A stretch of DNA of 7,417 nt from an uncultured Terriglobales bacterium (GTDB taxonomy: Bacteria > Acidobacteriota > Terriglobia > Terriglobales > Acidobacteriaceae). A program made the position numbers and the translations under genes. Positions 1 to 5,911 of the stretch are shown here, piece after piece. Position 1 is the stretch's first letter. Each line of letters begins with the position of its first letter. The notes below the pieces were generated by a model. That model saw only the letters and a list, made by a program, of their open reading frames with translations. It was not told the origin of the DNA and did no database searches. Location: the NCBI GenBank assembly GCA_955652845.1, contig CATPBY010000359.1, forward strand, positions 1-7,417. The letters are read 5' to 3'.

Positions 1-1
1 C

Positions 2-139
2 ACTATAAGTGTGCTCATGCAAAGGGAACAACTGCGGAAAGATATGGGCGCCGCCGCCAGAAGAACTATTTTGAAAGGATACACACTGGCATACCAGGCC
101 GCTCGTCTGGCCCGTCTCTATCGAGAGTGCGCGACATGA
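2..139 (+). CDS. GT4-type glycosyltransferase, C-terminal tail (5' end outside window)
   Basis: This is the last 45 codons of a gene that enters from the left edge and stops at TGA 137-139. The visible residues include REQLRKDMGAAARRTILKGY followed by a helix ending LARLYRECAT. The pattern 'x-LR-x-x-MG-x-AAR-x-x-(aromatic)' is the usual last segment of GT4 (GT-B fold) glycosyltransferases, where the C-terminal helix crosses back to the N-terminal domain. The catalytic and nucleotide-sugar sites lie outside the window, so donor and acceptor cannot be judged. The stop overlaps the start of the next glycosyltransferase in an ATGA junction, which places this gene in the same operon. The family call rests on a short segment but fits the context well. 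Confidence 0.72.
   Translation, partial: TISVLMQREQLRKDMGAAARRTILKGYTLAYQAARLARLYRECAT
136..139 (+). other. ATGA stop/start overlap (translational coupling junction)
   Basis: The start ATG 136-138 of the glycosyltransferase overlaps the stop TGA 137-139 of the upstream partial glycosyltransferase. A GAGAG purine stretch at 123-127 lies at suitable spacing. Such overlaps usually mean termination-reinitiation on one mRNA, and this one decides the start codon over GTG 127. Confidence 0.7.
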
Positions 140-1290
140 AGATACGGCTGGTTATCCTCACCGAGATCATCGCGCCCTATCGCATACCAGTGTTTAACGC
201 CCTGGCACAGCTCGACGAGATCGATCTGCAGGTAGTCTTTCTGGCGGAAAACGATCCTGCTTTACGCCAGTGGCTCGTTTATAAAGATGAAATCCATTTT
301 TCCTACCAGATTCTTCCAAACTGGCGGATGGGAGTCGGGCGCCACAGATTTCTATTGAACCGGGGGCTGAATTCGGTCTTAAAGGGGCTTGCTCCCGATG
401 TAATCGTGTGCGGCGGATACAACTACGTCGCGTCCTGGCAGGCGTGGTTCTGGGCGCGTCGAAACCGGGTAGCATTCTTACTTTGGGTGGAGAGCACGGC
501 CAGAGATATTCGTTCCCACCATGCATTGATAGAATTCGGGAAAAGAAGATTCATGCGTGGCTGTGATGCCTTCATTGTTCCCGGGAAATCTTCGCTGGAA
601 TATCTCAGAACGTACGGTGAGCCGGAGCGCAAGATCTTTATCGCTCCGAATGCGGTTGACATTGAATTATTTTGCCGGTTGTCGGAGACGGCTCGTAAAG
701 ACGAAACTACACAGCGACGGGCGCTACAACTACCCTCCCGTTTTTTTCTTTATGTAGGCAGGCTGGTGCCGGAAAAAGGAGTGTTCGATCTCCTCCGTTC
801 CTATGGCACACTGGCTCCGAACCTCAGAGCGAAGGTCGGCTTGGTCTTTGTAGGGGATGGAGTGGCACGATCAGAACTCGAGCGGCGGGCCGTGACTATT
901 ATTCCTGGGTCGATTCTGGTCACTGGTTTTAAACAGCGTGATCAGTTGCCGACTTACTATGGTCTGGCGGATGCGTTTGTTTTTCCTACCCACACAGATA
1001 CGTGGGGCCTGGTTGTGAACGAAGCTATGGCGAGTGGATTACCAGTGATTTCAACCGAGGCGGCTGGATGCGCCGCCGATTTAGTGACAGATCATTGGAA
1101 CGGGCGGGTGGTACTCACAGGTGACATTTACCGGCTCAGTTCAGCTATGCAAGATCTCGCCAGCGATGACCATTCGCGAGCGCTGATGTCTCTTCGCAGC
1201 CGGGAGCGTATCCTGAAATATTCTCCCGCAGCCTGGGCTTCGGGGATCGCCCGCGCAGTCTTCTCAGTTGGAGTTTTAAGGCATGATTGA
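136..1290 (+). CDS. GT4-family glycosyltransferase (GT-B fold)
   Basis: Probable cytoplasmic or membrane-associated retaining glycosyltransferase that adds one sugar from a nucleotide-sugar to a lipid-linked glycan; 384 aa from ATG 136. The N-terminal acceptor domain starts TEIIAPYRIPVFNAL (residues 9-23), typical of this GT4 branch. APNAVD (170-175) marks the domain linker. YVGRLVPEKG (206-215) carries the phosphate-binding Arg209 and Lys214. The E-x7-E region reads DTWGLVVNEAMASGLPVI (288-305), with Asp288 in place of the first Glu and Glu296 retained, a variant I recall in this branch. A GTG at 127 would add three residues. ATG 136 is preferred because it forms an ATGA overlap with the previous stop, has GAGAG at 123-127 eight bases upstream, and gives the normal MKIRLVILTE beginning. 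Its 3' end overlaps the next gene by 8 bp. Sugar specificity cannot be read from the sequence. Confidence 0.92.
   Translation: MKIRLVILTEIIAPYRIPVFNALAQLDEIDLQVVFLAENDPALRQWLVYKDEIHFSYQILPNWRMGVGRHRFLLNRGLNSVLKGLAPDVIVCGGYNYVASWQAWFWARRNRVAFLLWVESTARDIRSHHALIEFGKRRFMRGCDAFIVPGKSSLEYLRTYGEPERKIFIAPNAVDIELFCRLSETARKDETTQRRALQLPSRFFLYVGRLVPEKGVFDLLRSYGTLAPNLRAKVGLVFVGDGVARSELERRAVTIIPGSILVTGFKQRDQLPTYYGLADAFVFPTHTDTWGLVVNEAMASGLPVISTEAAGCAADLVTDHWNGRVVLTGDIYRLSSAMQDLASDDHSRALMSLRSRERILKYSPAAWASGIARAVFSVGVLRHD
1270..1273 (+). promoter_or_regulatory. Ribosome binding site (GGAG) of the ligase-like gene
   Basis: GGAG at 1270-1273 is followed by nine bases and then ATG 1283. It lies inside the last codons of the upstream glycosyltransferase. 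This is the clearest Shine-Dalgarno match in the window and fixes the start of the membrane protein 8 bp before the upstream stop codon ends. Confidence 0.6.
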
Positions 1291-2725
1291 TCGCTATGCT
1301 CAGATTCTTCCGCCCATCGCAATTGTGGTGGTCTGCCTGTTTGCGGGTTATATCGCGATCTACCAACCGGGATACGCCAATAATTACTACTATCTCGGCG
1401 GATTGATTGTGCTCCAGGTTGTACTGGCGTGCTTGTGGAACTATCGGGAAAGGTTTTTTGCTCTTTTGATGGTGGTGTTTTTCTGGGCCGGCAGCGATGT
1501 ACCTCTGCGTTCCGTCTGGACCTCTGGCCGCTGGTTCGTATTGGCTGCCGGCGCGCTGGTTGGTTTTGTCATCTACATGAGAGATCGCCGTCATCAGTTC
1601 GGGATTTTTCATCTGGCGGCACTTTTGTGCGGGCTGGCAGCCTTGATATCCGCACTGGTATCTTCATTTCCCACACTCGCTTCGTTCAAGGCTTTCAGCT
1701 TGTTTTTGCTATTCCTCTATGGAACATCTGGAGCGAGGCTCGCGGTAATTGGCAGGGAAAACAGATTTTTCCCAGGATTATTGCTGGGTTGTGAAACGCT
1801 GGTTTACTACCGTGCGCTGGTTCGCTTCATTCCGAGCATTGATGACAACCCGAATACAGTCGGGGCGTTGATGGGTGTGGTTGCCCTGCCGCTTTTACTG
1901 TGGGGGATCCTGGTGAGCCAGCAAAGAACGTTGCATCGGAGGAGGGTGTTTGCCTTCGCACTCGGACTGCTGGTACTGCTTAGCTCCTATTCGCGCGCGG
2001 GCATTGTGGCAGGAATGGTCGGCTGCGTGTTGCTCTGTGTGGGATTACGCCGCTACCGGTTGTTGATGAAAGGGATTGCGCTTTTTGCATCGGCCATAGT
2101 ATTGGTGGCAGCGGTTATTCCCACACCTTGGGATCAATCAGGGCAGATCACATCGCCGGATTCCGTGGGCTCGATCTTCCTGTACAAAGGGCACCGGACC
2201 GCCGGAGTATTGGGTTCTCGAAGGACGATCTGGGACCAGACTGTGGCGGTTATTCGCCAGAATCCCTGGTTCGGGACCGGTTTTGGCACTACAACGGCCG
2301 AGCAGGGCGCAACCCAGCAAGTTCCAACGTTTTCGTCGAATACCAAGACCACGCGTGAACACGGTAACAGCTACCTGGCGATTGCGGAATGGGTCGGATT
2401 GCTTGGGGTGTTGCCATTTCTTACGCTGGTGTTGTTAGTCGCGGTGAACATTGCGCGCGTCGCCAGGTGGATGCGCCGAAATGGAAGTCCCTCTTGCGCT
2501 GCGGTTCCGATCGCCGCTATTTTAGCAGCAGGCCTGGTCCACGCGGCTTTTGAAGATTGGCTTTTCGCCGTGGGCTACCCCTTATGTGTTTTCTTCTGGG
2601 CTATGGCCTTTGTGCTGGTGGATGTTCTTCCTGCGACCGCACCCGCAGCGGCACCTGCCAGCGTTGCATCCTCCCTCTCCCAGTCATGGACTGGCCGCTG
2701 GGGATTCGCGTCGTCATCCCAATGA
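1283..2725 (+). CDS. O-antigen ligase/polymerase-like membrane protein (Wzy_C/WaaL superfamily)
   Basis: Polytopic inner-membrane protein of 480 aa, predicted to transfer or polymerise an undecaprenyl-linked glycan at the periplasmic face. Roughly 11-12 hydrophobic segments are visible, at about 11-29, 37-52, 57-70, 84-98, 107-127, 135-147, 194-211, 222-255 (two), 262-280, 368-392 and 404-448 (two). A long hydrophilic, presumably periplasmic, loop spans about 281-366. Family-type motifs are DDNPNTVGALMG (187-198), SSYSRAGIVAG (234-244), SRRTIWDQT then NPWFGTGFG (312-335), and REHGNSYLAIAEWVGLLG (358-375) with His360, the position equivalent to the conserved loop His of WaaL-like ligases. The C-terminus (450-480) is an Ala/Pro/Ser-rich tail. 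Glycosyltransferases on both sides in the same operon support a glycan role. WaaL-type ligase, Wzy polymerase and protein O-oligosaccharyltransferase cannot be separated from sequence alone. The start is set by GGAG at 1270-1273. Confidence 0.87.
   Translation: MIDRYAQILPPIAIVVVCLFAGYIAIYQPGYANNYYYLGGLIVLQVVLACLWNYRERFFALLMVVFFWAGSDVPLRSVWTSGRWFVLAAGALVGFVIYMRDRRHQFGIFHLAALLCGLAALISALVSSFPTLASFKAFSLFLLFLYGTSGARLAVIGRENRFFPGLLLGCETLVYYRALVRFIPSIDDNPNTVGALMGVVALPLLLWGILVSQQRTLHRRRVFAFALGLLVLLSSYSRAGIVAGMVGCVLLCVGLRRYRLLMKGIALFASAIVLVAAVIPTPWDQSGQITSPDSVGSIFLYKGHRTAGVLGSRRTIWDQTVAVIRQNPWFGTGFGTTTAEQGATQQVPTFSSNTKTTREHGNSYLAIAEWVGLLGVLPFLTLVLLVAVNIARVARWMRRNGSPSCAAVPIAAILAAGLVHAAFEDWLFAVGYPLCVFFWAMAFVLVDVLPATAPAAAPASVASSLSQSWTGRWGFASSSQ
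2722..2725 (+). other. ATGA stop/start overlap between ligase-like gene and second glycosyltransferase
   Basis: ATG 2722-2724 overlaps the TGA 2723-2725 that ends the ligase-like gene, and a second in-frame ATG follows at 2725. The start region has no good Shine-Dalgarno; GGGGA at 2700-2704 is 17 bases away. Reinitiation after the upstream stop is the simplest way to translate this gene. Confidence 0.6.
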
Positions 2726-3942
2726 TGCACTTGTTCGTCAATGGTCTCGCAGCGAGTGCCGGAGGCGGGTTAACCTACCTGCGGAATGTCATTCCCCATC
2801 TGGCGGAACGTGAAGATATTCAAGCGAGTGTTGCTGTTGGATCGGCGTTGAGGGACGAGTTTAATGATTTGCCTCGAATTTCCTTCGTGTCCGCGGGAAG
2901 ATCGGCCGGCGCGGCGCAGCGTTTCTGGTGGGAGCAAAGCGTTCTGCCCGAACTGCTGCGCTCCAGTCGCGCTGATGTCTTGATCTCAGCTGGTAATTTT
3001 GCTTTGCGCAAGTCTCCCGTGCCGCAAATACTTCTCTCTCGCAATTCTCTATATACCTCGCTGGATTTTTATCGCGATCTGCGCTCGCGCGGAGAATACC
3101 GCATGTGGCTCGATACGCGGGTTCGCAGCGTGGTCGCAAGACGTTCTATTCTTTGGGCTGATGTAACGCTGGTGCCGAGCAAGGCTTTTCGAGACGACGT
3201 ACGTCGCTGGACAGGAGTAGAAGTAGTACCGTCCTACCATGGTTTTGACCGCGATATTTTTTTTCGCGCCAATGTCTCCCTGCCGGAGGAAGCCCAAAAG
3301 AAGCTAAGTGCAGCCGCCGGGTCGTTGCGTATTCTTTTCGTCAGTCATTACACTTACTACCGAAACTTTGAGACCCTTATCCGCGCTTTGCCGATGCTGA
3401 AAGATGCGATCGGTCCGCGAAAACTAAAGCTGATTCTAACCTGCAAATTTGGTGAGAGTCACGGTTACCGTACCGGCAGGGTAGCTCGATTGCTCCAACA
3501 GTTGGACGTCGCTTCGGAGGTTATTCAGTTGGGCGCGATACCGTACCAATCACTGAGTCAGTTGTACGGGGCGTGCGATCTCTATGTTACACCGGCTTAC
3601 ACCGAAACATTTGCCCACCCCTTAGTAGAAGCAATGGCCAGCGGGTTGCCGATTGTGGCTTCGGATCTGCCTGTACATCGGGAAATTTGCGGCCCGGCAG
3701 CTTTGTACTTTCAGCCTTTCTCACCCCAGGAACTCGCACAAAGGGTGCTGGAGGTCGCCGTTTCCCCTGAACTGTCGGCCAAACTGAGAATTGCAGGTTT
3801 GGAGCGTGCGGAGAGCTTTAGCTGGAAATCCCACGTCAATGAGGTGGTTGCAATGGCAAGGCGTTTAGTGGGCGGGCGCTCGGATCCTCTCTGCGTGAAT
3901 CAACGCGTTGCATCAAGCACCGATTCCAATGCGTTACGTTGA
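2722..3942 (+). CDS. GT4-family glycosyltransferase (GT-B fold), second complete copy
   Basis: Probable nucleotide-sugar-dependent glycosyltransferase; 406 aa from ATG 2722. The first beta strand and glycine loop read MHLFVNGLAASAGGGLTYL (2-20), the usual start of GT4 enzymes. The linker region contains VVPSYHGFD (168-176). The donor domain opens with RILFVSHYTYYRNFETL (203-219). The catalytic region TETFAHPLVEAMASGLPIV (294-312) has an intact E-x7-E (Glu295, Glu303), followed by the conserved SDLPVHREICG (314-324) and ALYFQPFSPQELA (327-339). The frame stays open upstream to 2557 inside the ligase gene, and ATG 2686 is an alternative start adding 12 residues. ATG 2722 is preferred because of the ATGA overlap and because strand 1 then begins at the N-terminus; ATG 2725 is nearly equivalent. 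The last 20 or so residues run past the core fold and overlap the next gene. It is not closely similar to the first GT4 here, so a different linkage is likely. Confidence 0.92.
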   Translation: MMHLFVNGLAASAGGGLTYLRNVIPHLAEREDIQASVAVGSALRDEFNDLPRISFVSAGRSAGAAQRFWWEQSVLPELLRSSRADVLISAGNFALRKSPVPQILLSRNSLYTSLDFYRDLRSRGEYRMWLDTRVRSVVARRSILWADVTLVPSKAFRDDVRRWTGVEVVPSYHGFDRDIFFRANVSLPEEAQKKLSAAAGSLRILFVSHYTYYRNFETLIRALPMLKDAIGPRKLKLILTCKFGESHGYRTGRVARLLQQLDVASEVIQLGAIPYQSLSQLYGACDLYVTPAYTETFAHPLVEAMASGLPIVASDLPVHREICGPAALYFQPFSPQELAQRVLEVAVSPELSAKLRIAGLERAESFSWKSHVNEVVAMARRLVGGRSDPLCVNQRVASSTDSNALR

Positions 3943-4942
3943 AACGGGAGTAGCTGGCTTAAGGGTTTCAATTCTGGGCTTTGGTTGCGCCCCTGTCATG
4001 GGGCGAGTCGGCCGTCGAGACTCGTTGCGAGCCATCAGCGCGGCATTCGACGCTGGAGTAAATTTCTTTGATACAGCCCGTTCCTATGGCTATGGAGAGT
4101 CGGAGGCGGTGCTGGGGGAATTTCTGGCCGGCCGTCGCGACAAAGCCCTGGTTTCCACCAAATTTGGCATCCTCCCAACTCGACAGCAGGCGTGGAAGAA
4201 AGTCGCCAAGCCGATTGCCCGGAAAATTTTTTCAATATGTCCAGGAGTGCGGCAGGCAGCCCGGCGCCACATCGCCGGCCAGTTTCTTGGCAATCAGTTC
4301 TCAGTGAAGGCTCTGCGCTTGAGCCTGGAGCAGAGCTTGCGGCAACTGCGTACCGACTATGTCGATTTCCTGTTCATGCACACTCCTCCCCTCAACGCGT
4401 TATACAACCAGGAACTGCTGGACGAAATGATCAATCTTGTGGGCGCGGGGAAAGTCCGGGTGATAGGAGTTTCGACGCGGTTAGAGGAGAGTACTGCTGA
4501 GATCGCGATCAGGCAACCGGAGTTTAAAGCGTTGCAGTTTCCGTGTAACCTGCGCAATGCTGCGCAGTGGCGCAGGGTCGAACACTTTGGCTCCCGTGTC
4601 GTGGCAGCGAATCTTCCCTTTGGTGGTATCGACGGTTTCAAATTCACTCGAGCAAGGGTCAGTGAACTTCAGAAACTGACCGACAAGCCAGCAAGTATCG
4701 GCGAGAAGCTGACCGCGAAAGATGACGCGTCACTCGCAGACGTGGTGCTGAATCTCATTACTCGCAACACTGGTGTTCATGTGGTGCTTCCGTCGATGAT
4801 GCAATTGGCGCACCTTCGAGCTAATCTCGACGCAATTACAAAAAGCCGCTTTTCCGATACCGAGATCGCCTGGCTACGAAACTCGCTGTATGCTCTGCGG
4901 GAAGAAAATGAAAACGCGGGACCGAAAGAGCTGCAGATTTGA
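3929..4942 (+). CDS. Aldo/keto reductase (AKR superfamily)
   Basis: NAD(P)H-dependent TIM-barrel oxidoreductase of 337 aa from ATG 3929, predicted to interconvert a carbonyl and an alcohol, here perhaps on a sugar or sugar-derived precursor. The N-terminus LRVSILGFGCAPVMG (11-25) is the usual AKR opening. The catalytic tetrad is complete: Asp48 and Tyr53 in NFFDTARSYGYGESE (45-59), Lys78 in VSTKFG (75-80), His151 in FLFMHTP (147-153). RVIGVST and the late VVLPSMMQLAHLRANL segment match the later barrel strands and the cofactor-binding end. The Lys-to-His gap is 73 residues, longer than in compact AKRs, and holds a basic segment at about 85-125. A TTG at 3908 would add seven residues, but ATG 3929 gives the standard MRY-x-x-TG start. 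It overlaps the preceding glycosyltransferase by 14 bp and is the last gene of the operon. The true substrate is unknown. Confidence 0.9.
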   Translation: MRYVETGVAGLRVSILGFGCAPVMGRVGRRDSLRAISAAFDAGVNFFDTARSYGYGESEAVLGEFLAGRRDKALVSTKFGILPTRQQAWKKVAKPIARKIFSICPGVRQAARRHIAGQFLGNQFSVKALRLSLEQSLRQLRTDYVDFLFMHTPPLNALYNQELLDEMINLVGAGKVRVIGVSTRLEESTAEIAIRQPEFKALQFPCNLRNAAQWRRVEHFGSRVVAANLPFGGIDGFKFTRARVSELQKLTDKPASIGEKLTAKDDASLADVVLNLITRNTGVHVVLPSMMQLAHLRANLDAITKSRFSDTEIAWLRNSLYALREENENAGPKELQI

Positions 4943-4958
4943 GGACTAAGACGGGCCA
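4943..4958 (+). other. Convergent gene junction, 16 bp, no visible intrinsic terminator
   Basis: Only 16 bases separate the stop of the + strand aldo/keto reductase (TGA 4940-4942) from the stop of the - strand PhyH-like gene (TAG, complement of 4959-4961). I see no GC-rich hairpin with a T tract in this gap or its immediate flanks on either strand. The transcripts must either end by Rho or overlap. Confidence 0.6.
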
Positions 4959-5813
4959 CTAATAATATCGAACTTGAAACATAAGCCGATCGTTCTTTTG
5001 TGGTGGCAGAGCTTTGTGGTAACACGAGCTATCCTGCCAGAATCCCATCCCGGACTGGCCCTCAATGCAAACTATTCGATCCGGACCGTAGTGCGCAATA
5101 ATCGTCTTATCCGTTTGATTGGCGGAGCCGAACAACCATACCGCAGGTTTATCGCGGTGGCTTCCCGCTACCATCACGTGCGCACCGTTTGTCCGATCGG
5201 TATCGGTGAGGTAGTAGGCAGCGTAGGCAAAATTATAGCCATGCACATCGAAATGAAATTGAATTGTTTGATCTGCAGCGCGGCGCAACTCATCCGTCAA
5301 TGATCCGGCAAAACTCCAGTAGAGACGGACGTCACGCCTTTGGGGCGTGTACTTCAAATACCGCGAAATGACTGCAATAACTTTGGGATCGTGCGCTATG
5401 AGCTGGGCTCCGAAATGGTTCTCGGCCCCCACTACATGCCCCATTGCCACTCGATCTCCGTTAGGCAACCTCGCGTCTTTGACGTCAGCGTAGAGAAACT
5501 CCTTCTGCGTCGTCTTTGCTCGCAGCGGACTCCGCAGCGCGAGCTCATACAATTCTGCAACACAGTTCAGGGGGAGGCGAACCGGCAGATAGACTGCGTC
5601 GCGACGAATTGCTGTCACCGCCGCTTCGACATCCACATCAGGAAACAGGGAATCCGCTGGTGATTGTGGTGCGATGCCTACTGTGACACGTGCCTGGGCG
5701 CTGTAAATCTTACGGACAATGTGGAACCGGCCGAGCGCGTAAGGAATAATAGCAGTCCCTTTTTGCCGGACAGTGTTTGCAGCTTGTCTTAAGAATCTAC
5801 CATTCAATGCCAT
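4959..5813 (-). CDS. Phytanoyl-CoA dioxygenase (PhyH)-like Fe(II)/2-oxoglutarate oxygenase
   Basis: Predicted cytoplasmic non-haem iron oxygenase that would hydroxylate a small molecule or glycan/lipid precursor using O2 and 2-oxoglutarate; 284 aa from ATG at complement 5813. The double-stranded beta-helix core is recognisable by the iron triad His187-x-Asp189 in QFHFDVHGYNFA (185-196) and the distal His266 in SSCYHKALPP (262-271). Arg276 sits ten residues later and matches the 2-oxoglutarate carboxylate-binding Arg of the family. AAYYLTDTDRTNGAHVMVAG (198-217) followed by SHR matches the strand after the HxD motif, where PhyH proteins usually read 'L-x-D-x-x-x-x-NG-x-x-x-x-x-GSH'. The N-terminal 50 residues are basic and less conserved. 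A TTG at complement 5840 would add nine residues; neither start has a good Shine-Dalgarno. It follows the FkbM gene by about 98 bp on the same strand. Substrate unknown; the glycan context is suggestive only. Confidence 0.82.
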   Translation of the reverse strand: MALNGRFLRQAANTVRQKGTAIIPYALGRFHIVRKIYSAQARVTVGIAPQSPADSLFPDVDVEAAVTAIRRDAVYLPVRLPLNCVAELYELALRSPLRAKTTQKEFLYADVKDARLPNGDRVAMGHVVGAENHFGAQLIAHDPKVIAVISRYLKYTPQRRDVRLYWSFAGSLTDELRRAADQTIQFHFDVHGYNFAYAAYYLTDTDRTNGAHVMVAGSHRDKPAVWLFGSANQTDKTIIAHYGPDRIVCIEGQSGMGFWQDSSCYHKALPPQKNDRLMFQVRYY

Positions 5814-5911
5814 GACTGGTTCGAGAGCCGCATTTGCCAAAGGTGCTGCGGTTGGAAGATTGCCGACGGTTTGTTTTGCTAGAAGCGCACCCTACAGGAT
5901 CGGAATCTCAG

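Noticed and set aside
1145..1612. 155-codon open frame on the - strand opposite the first glycosyltransferase and the ligase-like gene
   Set aside because: It is antisense to two well-supported genes, has a low-complexity polar composition and no recognisable domain. It is a shadow of the real coding frames.
3257..3264. Run of eight T within the second glycosyltransferase (also T7 at 741-747 and A4T6 at 4223-4232) as possible phase-variation tracts
   Set aside because: They encode normal Phe codons in conserved frames, are short, and the reading frames are intact. There is no evidence for slippage.
4841..4854. AAAAGC-C-GCTTTT inverted repeat as a terminator near the end of the aldo/keto reductase
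   Set aside because: The loop would be a single base, it lies well inside conserved coding sequence, and no following T tract is present.
5333..5349. CACGCC/GGCGTG hairpin in the PhyH-like gene
   Set aside because: A 6-bp stem in GC-rich coding sequence is expected by chance, and there is no T tract or regulatory position.
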